DNA of 64,000 nucleotides from Aquidulcibacter sp. (GTDB taxonomy: Bacteria; Pseudomonadota; Alphaproteobacteria; Caulobacterales; Aquidulcibacteraceae): assembly GCA_027532555.1 (NCBI GenBank), contig JAPZTJ010000031.1, positions 1-64,000 on the forward strand, in the 5' to 3' direction. The notes beneath the pieces were generated by a model that was not told the DNA's origin, did no database searches, and saw only the letters and a program-made list of their open reading frames with translations. Shown here one piece after another: positions 1 to 7,577 of the stretch. The position numbers were made by a program, and so were the translations under genes. The stretch's first letter is position 1; the number at the start of each line of letters is the position of its first letter.

Positions 1-67
1 TTGATTGAAGAGGTGGGTTTGGGCTCTGACGATGGTGGCTCCTTTAGCAAGTTAGGAGCGACCAGCC

Positions 68-321
68 ATGACCAGAGCCTTTTTACCGACCCCAGCCACA
101 TCTTTGCGCCAACGCATGATCGAAGACATGACCCTGCGGGGCTTCCAAGATAAGACCCAGCGGGGCTATATTCGCATTGTCAGCGCCTTTGCAGAGTTTC
201 TGGGCAGGTCACCAGAGACGGCGACCCCAGAAGACGTGCGAGCCTATCAGATCCATTTATCGCAGGCGGGTGTGCCAACGGCGGCAACCAACGCCCGGAT
301 TGCAGCTTTGCGGTTTCTGTT
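68..321 (+). pseudogene. Tyrosine recombinase (integrase), N-terminal fragment cut by IS21 insertion
   Basis: The reading frame starts at ATG 68 behind a GGAG ribosome site and encodes about 85 residues resembling the SAM-like core-binding domain of phage-type integrases. Visible features are the MTLRGFQDKTQRGYI segment (residues about 22-36) and the AALRFLF helix that normally precedes the catalytic domain. The frame then enters the insertion sequence at base 322 and stops at 361 with 12 IS-encoded residues. The catalytic domain with its Arg/His/Tyr residues is missing, and no continuation is seen beyond the right IS end at 2854, so the gene is a remnant. Short N-terminal domains of this type often belong to recombinases found beside IS91-like or integrative elements; that assignment is inference. 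It suggests the surrounding DNA was once self-integrating. Confidence 0.75.
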
Positions 322-371
322 TGTTGATTGTCGCCGAGAAGTGACCCGGTATTTTCATTGAGAATTGACCC
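322..371 (+). repeat. Left terminal inverted repeat of the IS21 element
   Basis: This 50-bp sequence is the inverted counterpart of 2805-2854, with three mismatches. The outermost bases are TGT, as usual in IS21-family ends. Confidence 0.93.
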
Positions 372-412
372 ATGTTTGAACTGTCCCCTGGCTGAGAGTT
401 GGGGGATGAGGA

Positions 413-1989
413 GTGATCAACATGGATTTATTGAGTGTGATACGCCGTTGGCATTTTCGCCAAGGGATTCCGATACGTGAGATTGAGCGGCGGACGGCAT
501 TGTCGCGCAACACGATTAGGAAGTATCTGCGCAGCGACATCTTGGAGCCGGTTTTCAAGACGTCAGTTCGGCCAAGCAAGCTTGATGAGTTTGCGGATAA
601 ATTGTCGGGCTGGCTCCTGATGGAGGCTAGCAAGTCGCGCAAGCAAAAGCGCACAGCCAAGCAGATGCACGCCGATCTTGTGGCGTTAGGCTATGATGGT
701 TCGTATGAGCGGGTTGCAGCCTTTGTGCGGGCATGGAAGGCTGGCCGCCAGCGTGAACAGCAGACTAGCGGGCGCGGTACTTTTGTGCCGTTGGTGTTTG
801 CTGCAGGTGAAGCTTTCCAGTTTGACTGGAGTGAGGATTTTGCCGTTCTGAGTGGCAAGCAGACCAAGTTGCAAGTCGCTCATACCAAGTTGTCCCACAG
901 CCGTGCCTTTATCGTGAGAGCCTACCCACTCCAGACCCACGAGATGTTATTCGATGCTTTGGCCCAAGCGTTTCGGGTACTGGGCGGTATCCCTCAGCGG
1001 GGCATCTTCGACAATATGAAGACGGCCGTGGACCGCATTGGTCAAGGCAAGATCAGGCAGGTCAATGCACGCTTCGCCGCCATGGCCAGTCACTATCTGT
1101 TCGAAACGGACTTCTGCAATGCGGCATCTGGATGGGGCGAGCCTTTGGTGCGCCATTGGTTCGAGCCCAATGGCGAGCGGTCAAGTTGAAAAGAACGTTC
1201 AAGATGCTCGCCGACGACTATGGCAGCCAATGCCCAACTTCCCTCATATTGATGCGCTGAATGAATGGCTCGAAGATCGGTGTGTTGAACAATGGGGGAT
1301 GATCCCCCATGGAGAATTGCCCGGTAGCGTCGCAGATGTGCATGCCGCCGAAGTGGCTCGATTAATGCCAATGGGCCGTGCCTTTGACGGCTTCGTTGAG
1401 CACAGCAAACGGGTATCGCCAACTTGCCTTATAACTTTTGATCGCAACCGGTACAGCGTGCCGGCATCGTTCGCCAATCATCGCGTAAGCCTGAGGGTCT
1501 ATCCGACACGGGTCTTGGTAGCTGCGCATGGGCAAATCGTATGCGAGCACAAGCGGATCATTAATCGGTCTCATCATGGCCCTGGCCAAACTATCTATGA
1601 CTGGCACCATTATCTGGCGGTTATCCAACGCAAGCCTGGTGTCCTGCGTAATGGCGCGCCCTTTGACCTTCCTCCCCCAGGCGTTCCAGAAACTGCAGGG
1701 GCAGATCCTCAAGCGGCCAGGTGGCGATAGGGAGATGGCAGAGATACTGGCACTCGTGCTCCATCATGATGAGCAGGCGGTACTCTGCGCGGTCGAGCTG
1801 GCACTTGATGCTGGGGTGGCTACCAAAACCCATGTTCTCAACATCTTGCATCGCTTGAGCGACGCCAATGCGCCTCCCGCCCCACCAATCGATGCACCCC
1901 AGGCGTTGCGCCTTGCTCAAGAACCTGTGGCCAACGTTGAGCGCTACGACGGGCTACGTAACATAGGAGGGTTACGCCATGCGTCATGA
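413..1989 (+). pseudogene. istA: istA, IS21 transposase, broken by two frameshifts
   Basis: IstA is the DDE-type transposase of IS21 elements. Its coding runs through three frames. 413 to about 1135 encodes the N-terminal helix-turn-helix (RRTALSRNTIRKYL) and the first two acidic residues (FDWSED, FDNMKTAVDR). About 1181-1670 encodes the third acidic residue (GQVEKNVQDARRR) and the C-terminal part. About 1675-1989 encodes the tail (KRPGGDREMAEIL). The first break lies in 1131-1181, where some 40 extra bases seem inserted between the GW and GQVEKN segments. The second is explained by one extra C in the run of five C at about 1674-1678. The last 11 bases overlap istB, as in intact relatives. 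A sequencing error could explain the second break but not easily the first. Confidence 0.88.
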
Positions 1990-2770
1990 TCCTGCCAGTG
2001 CTGCAGTTGTCGTCATGCTGCGAGGCCTCAAAATGTACGGTATGGCTGACGCGGTCAGCGACCTGATCGAACAAGGTGCGCCAGCGTTCCAAGCTTCTGT
2101 GCCTATCCTGTCCCAGTTGCTTAAGGCAGAGATGACTGAGCGTGAGGTCAGATCCATCGCCTATCATATCAAGGCTGCCCGCTTCCCGGCATATAAAGAC
2201 CTCGCTGGCTTCGACTTTACGGCCAGCGAAGTGAATGAGGCTCTTGTTCGCCAGCTTCACCGGGGAGACTTTACCGATAGTGCCGACAATGTGGTGCTGA
2301 TCGGCGGCCCTGGCACTGGTAAAAGCCACATGGCGACAGCGCTCGGCGTACAGGCCATCGAACATCACCGCAAAAAGGTCAGGTTCTTCTCAACCGTCGA
2401 TCTGGTCAACGCCTTGGAACAAGAGAAGGCTATTAACAAGGCGGGTCAACTCGCAGACCGCTTGCTACGCCTTGATCTGATTATCCTAGATGAGTTGGGC
2501 TATCTGCCGTTTAGCACGTCTGGGGGTGCCATGTTGTTCCACTTGCTCTCGAAGCTCTACGAACAAACCAGCGTAATCATCACGACCAATCTCAGCTTCA
2601 GCGAATGGGCAGGTGTCTTCGGTGATGCCAAAATGACCACAGCTCTACTCGATCGACTCACACACCACTGTCATATCCTAGAGACTGGCAATGACAGCTT
2701 CCGCTTCCGCGCAAGTGCCAAAACAAACACCACTGCACCTAAAGTCAGAAAGGAAAAACCAATCTCTTGA
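1979..2770 (+). CDS. istB: IstB, AAA+ ATPase helper of IS21 transposition
   Basis: IstB is the AAA+ ATPase that loads and activates the IstA transposase on target DNA. The 263-residue protein has a full-length look. It has an N-terminal helical region (1-95), a Walker A motif GGPGTGKS (about residues 108-115), a Walker B motif [11 protein letters not shown] (about 163-173), a sensor-like [11 protein letters not shown] segment and a C-terminal Arg-containing region. A strong AGGAGGG ribosome site at 1965-1971 precedes the ATG, which overlaps the end of istA. The Lys-rich C-terminus (KVRKEKPIS) is normal for the family. It appears intact although its istA partner is not. Confidence 0.94.
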   Translation: MRHDPASAAVVVMLRGLKMYGMADAVSDLIEQGAPAFQASVPILSQLLKAEMTEREVRSIAYHIKAARFPAYKDLAGFDFTASEVNEALVRQLHRGDFTDSADNVVLIGGPGTGKSHMATALGVQAIEHHRKKVRFFSTVDLVNALEQEKAINKAGQLADRLLRLDLIILDELGYLPFSTSGGAMLFHLLSKLYEQTSVIITTNLSFSEWAGVFGDAKMTTALLDRLTHHCHILETGNDSFRFRASAKTNTTAPKVRKEKPIS

Positions 2771-2804
2771 CCCAACACCCGCAACGCGGGACATAACTTA
2801 GCCC

Positions 2805-2854
2805 GGGTCAATTCTCGATGAAAATACCGGGTCACTTCCCAGCGACAATCAACA
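2805..2854 (-). repeat. Right terminal inverted repeat of the IS21 element
   Basis: This is the reverse complement of 322-371 with three mismatches over 50 bp and marks the right end of the insertion. The next bases (2855 onward) are unrelated to the integrase fragment on the left. Confidence 0.93.
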
Positions 2855-2938
2855 ATCACAGCCTTATTCGTCTGGTCGTTCTTCTCCCCATGACGCAACG
2901 GGAATTGTCCCAACGCGATTTAACGAAGGAGAACCAAT

Positions 2939-3151
2939 ATGACTGACACAACAACCAAATCCCGCCCAAGCCACCGCTTGTTCAACGTAACAGGTGACGG
3001 CGAAAACGCTCGCTGGACTGACATCGGCGTTGCATGGTCAACCAAGGACGGCAAAGGCTTCACGCTCGCACTCAACGCCATCCCCGTAAACGGTCGGATC
3101 GTCATGCGCATCAACGAAGACAAGCCAACAGCCAAGAAGAAGGGGAGCTAA
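2939..3151 (+). CDS. Small hypothetical protein (70 aa) typical of mobile islands
   Basis: The gene encodes a 70-residue soluble protein. The N-terminus is polar (TDTTTKSRPS), followed by a compact core with RLFNVTGDGENARWTDIG and ending in a Lys-rich tail. The start is well supported by AAGGAG at 2926-2931 spaced seven bases from the ATG. Proteins that look like this, with the same HRL-VTGDG-ARW-IG layout and an RIVMR segment, are familiar to me as unannotated genes next to relaxase genes in alphaproteobacterial mobile elements. That fits the mob genes at 6-7.6 kb. No function is known. The pattern could suit a small DNA- or protein-binding accessory factor, but this is a guess. Confidence 0.7.
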   Translation: MTDTTTKSRPSHRLFNVTGDGENARWTDIGVAWSTKDGKGFTLALNAIPVNGRIVMRINEDKPTAKKKGS

Positions 3152-3195
3152 CGCTCCCCAACTTCCCCTTGGCAGGGCTTCGCTGGTTCAGCCCC

Positions 3196-3252
3196 TCACG
3201 GGGCTGGACCACGGCGGGCAAGCTCTTGATTGATCATCGTGAGTGCGGATTG
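3196..3252 (-). pseudogene. 3'-end fragment of a duplicated small mobile-element gene
   Basis: On the reverse strand this stretch encodes a tail ending in ELARRGPAP and a stop. It matches the last codons of the intact 59-residue gene at 4904-5083. An in-frame TAG just upstream and loss of similarity beyond 3252 show that only the 3' end is present. Similarity continues past the stop codon to 3145, so DNA 3145-3252 and 4864-4960 form a direct repeat of about 100 bp. This is a duplication scar rather than a working gene. Confidence 0.7.
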
Positions 3253-3312
3253 CGTCTACGTGTATAACTTTCATGTGGATTATTTCTGTTTTTCAAACAG
3301 GAAACGAAGACG

Positions 3313-3351
3313 CGACAACTCAACTGACATATAATGTCAGTTGAGTTGTCG
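3313..3351. promoter_or_regulatory. Perfect palindrome (18-bp arms) overlapping a TATAAT box; likely operator
   Basis: Bases 3313-3330 and 3334-3351 are exact reverse complements (CGACAACTCAACTGACAT and its complement) separated by three bases. The centre contains TATAAT at 3330-3335, a perfect -10 hexamer, about 60 bases before the start of the downstream gene at 3395. A protein bound here would block a promoter reading into the three-gene set 3395-4855, which includes a WYL/YafY regulator. Control by that regulator is inference. No T run follows, so a terminator role is unlikely. Confidence 0.7.
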
Positions 3352-3394
3352 TATGGTTGCACAATCGTTTTAAACAAACAAAGAGGAGCACCCA

Positions 3395-3700
3395 ATGTCA
3401 AAAAATGTAATCGAAACCGTCACCTTCAAGCTCAACGAGGGCGTAGGCCGCGATGAGTTTATCGCCGCAGCCAAGGGTATGAATGCTTGGGTCGAGGCAC
3501 GGGACGGCTTTATGCACCGCCGTTTATCTTGCACCGCAGATGGCACGTGGATCGAACATATACAGTGGGCTGATATGGACGCAGCAAAAGCCGCAGCAGC
3601 CGAGATCGGCAAGGCACCCGGCAATGCCAACTTCCTTTCGGCCATCAACGGACCGACTGTCCAGCTTATACATTCCGAGCTGGAAGTTGTCATCAACTAG
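3395..3700 (+). CDS. ABM-like / dimeric alpha-beta barrel small protein (101 aa)
   Basis: The protein resembles the ferredoxin-like dimeric alpha-beta barrel fold of antibiotic-biosynthesis-monooxygenase (ABM) family proteins. An initial beta strand (NVIETVTFKLNEGVG) is followed by a helix, a central RDGFMHRRLSC strand, the WIEHIQWADMDAAKAA helix segment and a final strand. No catalytic signature can be assigned; many members are cofactor-independent oxygenases or stress proteins of unknown substrate. AGAGGAG lies just before the ATG. It is the first gene of a likely operon: the next gene, a WYL regulator, starts eight bases after its stop. In such pairs the regulator often controls this kind of enzyme, so a stress- or ligand-induced response is plausible but unproven. 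Confidence 0.65.
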   Translation: MSKNVIETVTFKLNEGVGRDEFIAAAKGMNAWVEARDGFMHRRLSCTADGTWIEHIQWADMDAAKAAAAEIGKAPGNANFLSAINGPTVQLIHSELEVVIN

Positions 3701-3708
3701 AGAAGCCC

Positions 3709-4410
3709 ATGCAGCGCAGTGAGCGACTTGCGGAAATCGTGGAGATCGTCCGAGACGGGCGGCTCCACCTTGCCCGCGACATCGCTGACGCGCTTGAAGT
3801 CTCTGTCCGCACAATCTATCGCGACATCGACACGTTAGTTGCGTCAGGCGTCCCGATAGATGGCGAACGCGGCGTTGGTTACATGTTGCGTGAGCCTGTC
3901 TTCCTGCCACCGATGGCGCTTTCCTTCACTGAGCTTGAAGCCTTAAGCCTCGGGATGTCTATTGTTCAAGCAGCGGCGGACACTGAACTTCAAGAAGCGG
4001 CAAAGCGTGTGATGGACAAAGTCGGCCAACATGCGTCGAACCGCCGACAAGCGCCAAAATCGTGGGGATTTGGTGTCTATGCCTTCGAGCGCGCGCAGGA
4101 GGGTTTTCGCCACATGCCGTTGATCCGTCGCGCGATCCGCGAGGGACTAAAATTGAAGATCGATTACTGCTCGCTCGATGAGCGAACTTCCACTCGCGTG
4201 ATCCGTCCACTGCAAATGGAATATTGGGGTCGTGTCTGGACTTGTTCGGCTTGGTGCGAGCTACGAAAAGACTTCCGCGTGTTTCGCATTGATAAAACAG
4301 CGGCGTGTGAACCGACCGGAGAGAGATTTCAAGCCGAAGCTGGCAAAACTATTGAGGATTATCTGAAACATGTTGCAGACCAAATGGATCGAGATCGAAC
4401 TCGTTCATAG
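3709..4410 (+). CDS. WYL-domain / YafY-type transcriptional regulator
   Basis: The 233-residue protein has an N-terminal HTH_11 winged helix (residues about 1-60; the ARDIADALEVSVRTIYRDI segment is the recognition region) and a C-terminal WYL domain (about 130-210). The WYL part shows IREGLKLKIDYCSLDE, RVIRPLQMEYWGRVWTCSAW and DFRVFRID, the usual strand pattern. The W-Y-L triad reads YWGRVWTCSAW here, close to but not identical with the consensus. Such proteins bind a ligand through WYL and control a nearby promoter. The gene sits between an ABM-like gene and a DUF6194 gene, and the palindrome at 3313-3351 is the obvious candidate site. Its 3' end overlaps the next gene by 41 bases. Confidence 0.85.
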   Translation: MQRSERLAEIVEIVRDGRLHLARDIADALEVSVRTIYRDIDTLVASGVPIDGERGVGYMLREPVFLPPMALSFTELEALSLGMSIVQAAADTELQEAAKRVMDKVGQHASNRRQAPKSWGFGVYAFERAQEGFRHMPLIRRAIREGLKLKIDYCSLDERTSTRVIRPLQMEYWGRVWTCSAWCELRKDFRVFRIDKTAACEPTGERFQAEAGKTIEDYLKHVADQMDRDRTRS

Positions 4411-4855
4411 ATTTATCACGGAAAAACTTGAAGGCGTCGTTCCAAAGGAAGCTTGGGGCGAAACCTCTTATTTTTACAATCCGGACTACCTCTTCGAGCG
4501 GGGCACCTATTTCGCGACGATAAAAAAGAAGGATGGTGCGAATGACCGTGCATCGCAACTGGATCGAGAGGGAGTTTGGCGCTTGAACATAGGCGTCAGC
4601 AAGGGAGCGTTTTTTGAGTTGTTCGGTCCGCAACCGCCGCGACCAAGAAAGGGTGGTGTCGTCGAAGGTGCGTGGGATTTCATGGCGCTCGATCAACTCA
4701 CTCCACATCCGATTTACGGGTGGATGTCTTGGGTATCCTGCCTCAATCCATCAACAGAAACTTGGGAGAAATGCATGCCGCTTCTGGCGGATGCCCACAT
4801 GCGCGCACAACATAACTTTCAAAGCAGGTTGAGAAAACTTCAGCGCACTAAGTGA
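4370..4855 (+). CDS. DUF6194 family protein
   Basis: The 161-residue protein matches the DUF6194 layout as I remember it. It has an opening helix, GETSYFYNPD, a FATIKKKD strand, LDREGVWRLNIGVSK (residues about 64-78), then LTPHPIYGWMSWVSCLNPS near residues 112-130. The last part resembles the DUF5519/luciferase-like fold of unknown role. The start at ATG 4370 lies inside the previous gene (41-base overlap), implying translational coupling with the regulator. A later start would remove the first conserved helix. The function is unknown. Its place in the same transcription unit as a ligand-sensing repressor suggests small-molecule handling or stress, which is inference. Confidence 0.75.
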   Translation: MLQTKWIEIELVHRFITEKLEGVVPKEAWGETSYFYNPDYLFERGTYFATIKKKDGANDRASQLDREGVWRLNIGVSKGAFFELFGPQPPRPRKGGVVEGAWDFMALDQLTPHPIYGWMSWVSCLNPSTETWEKCMPLLADAHMRAQHNFQSRLRKLQRTK

Positions 4856-4903
4856 TCCAAGGTGAGCTAACGCTCCTTTTCGAGGCTTCGCTGGTTCAAC
4901 CCC

Positions 4904-5083
4904 TCACGGGGCTGGACCACGGCGGGTAAGCTCTTGATCGATCATCGAGAGTGCGGATTGTGCGGCGTTCAGATCGCTTTGCGATGCTGAAACCGCAAGG
5001 CTCGCTTGTTGGAAAAGTGCCGCAAGTTGTGAGCGTGTTTTACGTGCAAGATCAGCGCGGGTTATTTTGATGATTGTATTCAT
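4904..5083 (-). CDS. Small mobile-element protein (59 aa) with strong ribosome site
   Basis: This short reverse-strand gene starts at ATG 5083, preceded by AGGAGG at the ideal distance (5091-5096 on the plus strand is CCTCCT). It encodes 59 residues: a basic N-terminus with ITRADLARKTRSQL, a long predicted helix rich in Ala/Gln/Ser (QLAALFQQASLAVSASQ), and a tail ending RRGPAP. I recall similar unannotated proteins (RADLA-K-xSEL-ALF layout) near conjugation genes of alphaproteobacterial islands. Its 3' end is repeated at 3145-3252. The function is unknown; the helical, basic look could suit a DNA- or partner-binding role. The surrounding 4856-5328 stretch shows nothing else coding. Confidence 0.7.
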   Translation of the reverse strand: MNTIIKITRADLARKTRSQLAALFQQASLAVSASQSDLNAAQSALSMIDQELTRRGPAP

Positions 5084-5328
5084 TTGGATTCCTCCTGTTG
5101 TTTGCGCCGCTCACGGTGAGCCGCGTTGGAGAAATCAGTTCCGTGCCTGAATGAAGGTGCATCACTTGTGATCGAAACAAAGTGGAGAAGGTTTAGCTTC
5201 GCGCCTTGCACCAACAGCCATTCAGACATGGATACATTCGGAGACTTAGCGGATCACTGAGTGGGACAGCCAACAGGAGGCAATCAGGATCATCAAACGC
5301 CCGCGATCAAACGGAAATCACTCGGAAA

Positions 5329-5358
5329 TTGACAATCTTTGCCAAAATCTGCCATAAT
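5329..5358 (+). promoter_or_regulatory. Sigma-70-type promoter of the parDE operon
   Basis: TTGACA at 5329-5334 and CATAAT at 5353-5358 are separated by 18 bases. They stand about 20 bases before the ribosome site TAGGAGG (5364-5370) of the antitoxin gene. This is the best consensus promoter in the accessory region and suits the steady expression expected of a toxin-antitoxin pair. Confidence 0.75.
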
Positions 5359-5377
5359 GGAAGTAGGAGGTATCACA

Positions 5378-5626
5378 ATGGCAACCATGAACGTCTCACT
5401 GCCTGATCCCATGAAGCTATGGGTCGAAGAGCGCACCAAGGGTGGACGCTATAGCAATGCGAGCGACTATGTCCGTGACCTTATCCGCAAGGATCAGGAA
5501 CGCGCTGAAGGCATCGCCGAGCTTCAAGCTTTGATCACTCAAGGCATCGATAGCGGAGCCGCGCAAACTTTTGACAAGGCCTCATTTCTGGCACGCATGA
5601 AGCAACAGCATGACGGATCGAAATAG
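5378..5626 (+). CDS. parD: ParD-family antitoxin of a type II toxin-antitoxin pair
   Basis: ParD antitoxins bind the ParE toxin with their C-terminal part and bind their own promoter with an N-terminal ribbon-helix-helix. The 82-residue protein shows the ribbon strand MNVSLPDPMKLWVEER, the SNASDYVRDLIRKDQ helices (residues about 25-45) and an extended C-terminal tail (SGAAQTFDKASFLARM) matching the toxin-binding segment. The ATG at 5378 is chosen because TAGGAGG lies seven bases upstream and the family starts here; an upstream TTG in frame has no such site. The stop overlaps the toxin start by 17 bases. Autoregulation at the 5329-5358 promoter is expected. Confidence 0.92.
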   Translation: MATMNVSLPDPMKLWVEERTKGGRYSNASDYVRDLIRKDQERAEGIAELQALITQGIDSGAAQTFDKASFLARMKQQHDGSK

Positions 5627-5924
5627 TCCGCTTCCTATAACGCTCACTCCACAAGCGGAGCATGATCTAGAAAACATCTGGAACTATACCGCGACGACTT
5701 GGTCTGTAGAACAAGCTGAAAGCTACATCGGCGATCTATCAGATACGTTTGATCTTATCGCTCATGCTCCCTTGATCGCGCGCGAACGATTAGAGTTTAC
5801 GCCCCCAATTCGTATTCATCGCCATCAATCGCATTTGATTATCTATCGCGTCGTCGATGATAGTCTTCAGATTATCCGCGTCCTGCACATGAAGCAGAAT
5901 TGGTCAGCGCTGTTAGAAGACTGA
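5610..5924 (+). CDS. parE: ParE-family toxin (RelE/ParE superfamily)
   Basis: The 104-residue protein has the RelE/ParE fold pattern: ITLTPQAEHDLENIWNYTA at the N-terminus, a helical hairpin with EQAESYIGDLSDTFDLIAH, then strands with IRIHRHQSHLIIYRVV and the closing IIRVLHMKQNWSALL. ParE toxins of this type usually poison DNA gyrase; others of the superfamily cut mRNA, so the target is inferred from the ParD partner. It is translated from a start inside parD, the standard coupling. The pair probably stabilises the mobile element in the chromosome. The toxin looks intact. Confidence 0.92.
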   Translation: MTDRNSPLPITLTPQAEHDLENIWNYTATTWSVEQAESYIGDLSDTFDLIAHAPLIARERLEFTPPIRIHRHQSHLIIYRVVDDSLQIIRVLHMKQNWSALLED

Positions 5925-5930
5925 CGCGCC

Positions 5931-7196
5931 TCAACCTAAATCCAAGCCATTGTCACGGACACGAGCAGGCACTTCCTCACGCCCTTCACGCATACGGCGG
6001 AACTTGGCAGCATCGCGATAAAGCGCGAGCACTTGTTCGGCTTCACGACGACGCGCGGTTTTGATGTTCGCTTGAAGCTCTTGGCGTTCATTGAGTTGAG
6101 CAGTGATAAGCCCGTGCCGTTCAGTGTTATCACGCTCTTTCGCGAATTGCACTTCAAGCTCATTTTGCTTGCGCACTTTGAAGTAACGACCCGTCATGAA
6201 ATCCCAAACGCCAGCCCAGCCTTTGCGCGTGCGGTTTGATCGTTCGCGCTGTTCAGTCTCCCAACATTCTTTGATCTTGGCATCAAATTCTTTTCGCGCG
6301 GTTTGGTGTGCGTCGGTCAATTTTTGCCTTTGATCTTTTAGTGGCTTCGTGGCGTTGATAGCCATGCGTTTGGCTTCAGCGATATAGGATGACAAACGTG
6401 GCGCGATCTTTTCACCGATCAGCGCCTTGGTTTCATCGACGGAACGAAGCTGGTTCGGATCACCCAGCTTTGCGGTGACTTCTTTTGACTTGCCATCAAT
6501 CAGTCGTGAGAGAGCAAACGCTTCGCCGTCAAGTGTTAGCACGACATGACCGCGACGATCACCGCGCGCAAGGTAAAGCCCGCGCTCTTCAAGTGCGTTC
6601 GCAAAAGCCGTCGCGCCGTCAGATCGCTTCCAACAATCTTGCACGGCGGATTTAAGTTCACGCGGATCAAGCCCAACGCGCTTTGCCTGTTGCCATTCTT
6701 TGAGTGTGAAGCTGGTTGGATCGCGAAGCTTTGGATTCTCAAATCCCTTTGGCATCGCCCAGCCATTTTCGAGATAGATTTGTTTGGAAAGGTTGTTCAG
6801 CTTAGTTTTGAAGAAGGGCAGGTGCTTTGCCGTCATGGTCTCAGAATCTATGCGCGACCAAACAGCATGCGCATGACGGCGACCTCCTTTTTCGTGGAAC
6901 ACGATAATCCTTGGCTGGCCTTGCAGGCCAAGCCGTTCTTCAATGTCGTTGATTGCCTTTTCAAAAACTTCGACCCGAACACTCTCGTGTGCAGGCGGAC
7001 TAAGCGAAACTGAAAACAAAAATTGTTTGCACTTTGTGCCTTTAGAGAGCGCGTAAGCCTCTTGCATTGCGCCTTGAAGCGTTTCGGAGACAAAACCGCT
7101 GATCTCGTGCAATTCAACATGCTCGTTCTCATCGGTGCGCAAAAGGTGCGTTCCCAATTGCTTTGCGCCAGACCGTTGAGATGCTTTGAGGATCAT
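5931..7196 (-). CDS. Relaxase / mobilization nuclease, lacking an N-terminal tyrosine
   Basis: The 421-residue protein has an N-terminal relaxase domain (about 1-200) with the metal-binding His cluster FHEKGGRRHAHAVW (His101, His108, His110). A long charged helical C-terminal part rich in Lys, Arg and Glu follows. Relaxases nick the transfer origin and stay bound to the DNA end. Unusually, no Tyr occurs before residue 48. His17, His26 and His30 are present, reminiscent of relaxases that use a His as nucleophile. Its start overlaps the stop of mobC by four bases (ATGA). No type IV secretion genes are seen, so the element would be mobilizable by a helper. Confidence 0.88.
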   Translation of the reverse strand: MILKASQRSGAKQLGTHLLRTDENEHVELHEISGFVSETLQGAMQEAYALSKGTKCKQFLFSVSLSPPAHESVRVEVFEKAINDIEERLGLQGQPRIIVFHEKGGRRHAHAVWSRIDSETMTAKHLPFFKTKLNNLSKQIYLENGWAMPKGFENPKLRDPTSFTLKEWQQAKRVGLDPRELKSAVQDCWKRSDGATAFANALEERGLYLARGDRRGHVVLTLDGEAFALSRLIDGKSKEVTAKLGDPNQLRSVDETKALIGEKIAPRLSSYIAEAKRMAINATKPLKDQRQKLTDAHQTARKEFDAKIKECWETEQRERSNRTRKGWAGVWDFMTGRYFKVRKQNELEVQFAKERDNTERHGLITAQLNERQELQANIKTARRREAEQVLALYRDAAKFRRMREGREEVPARVRDNGLDLG

Positions 7197-7576
7197 GGGG
7201 TTGCCTCAATCTGTAGAGCCTCCAACAATAGGCGGCGCATGTGAACAATCGCCCGCGCAGCCTCAATTAGTTCGGCTTCGGTTTCGGGCGTAACTGGAAG
7301 GCTTCCTGAGTTTACCGCCTTGGCAAGTTGATTGAGATTATTCCCAATGCGCGATTGCCCCATCATCGCTAACAGTCTTGCAAGCGCGACATGATCCTTC
7401 ACGGGTTGCTTGCCGCGATGCTTGGGCGGGGGCGAGGCGGGATCGAAAATCCGCCAGCGGATATAGGATGACAGAGACATGCCTGCCGCTGCTAATTCGA
7501 GGTTCGCCTTTTCCTCAAAGGTCATACGCAGTGAGACAGGATAGAGCGGGTTCTTGATAGGCTGACCGCTATCCAT
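7193..7576 (-). CDS. mobC: MobC-like relaxosome accessory protein
   Basis: The 127-residue protein fits the MobC/BmgB family of small DNA-binding relaxosome proteins that help melt the transfer origin. An N-terminal strand-helix segment VSLRMTFEEKANLELAAAGMSLSSYIRWRIF resembles a ribbon-helix-helix. The conserved block NLNQLAKAVNSGSLP (about residues 79-93) and a C-terminal helix follow. ATG 7576 is preceded by GGGAGGG five bases upstream, preferred over the farther in-frame starts. It is coupled to the relaxase by a four-base overlap and follows a small reverse-strand frame (7578-7802) with one base between. Confidence 0.88.
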   Translation of the reverse strand: MDSGQPIKNPLYPVSLRMTFEEKANLELAAAGMSLSSYIRWRIFDPASPPPKHRGKQPVKDHVALARLLAMMGQSRIGNNLNQLAKAVNSGSLPVTPETEAELIEAARAIVHMRRLLLEALQIEATP

Positions 7577-7577
7577 G

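Larger units (their letters stand above)
322..2854 (+). mobile_element. IS21-family insertion sequence (about 2.53 kb)
   Basis: The element has 50-bp inverted ends (47 of 50 positions match), both beginning TGTTGATTGTCGC. It carries the istA-istB gene pair that defines the IS21 family: a DDE transposase and an AAA+ helper ATPase. istA is frameshifted twice, so the copy is probably unable to move by itself, although istB is intact. The bases on the two sides (ending CTGTT on the left, starting ATCACA on the right) show no direct target duplication. The interrupted integrase does not resume on the right. Both facts point to an adjacent deletion or recombination between IS copies after insertion. 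Confidence 0.93.
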
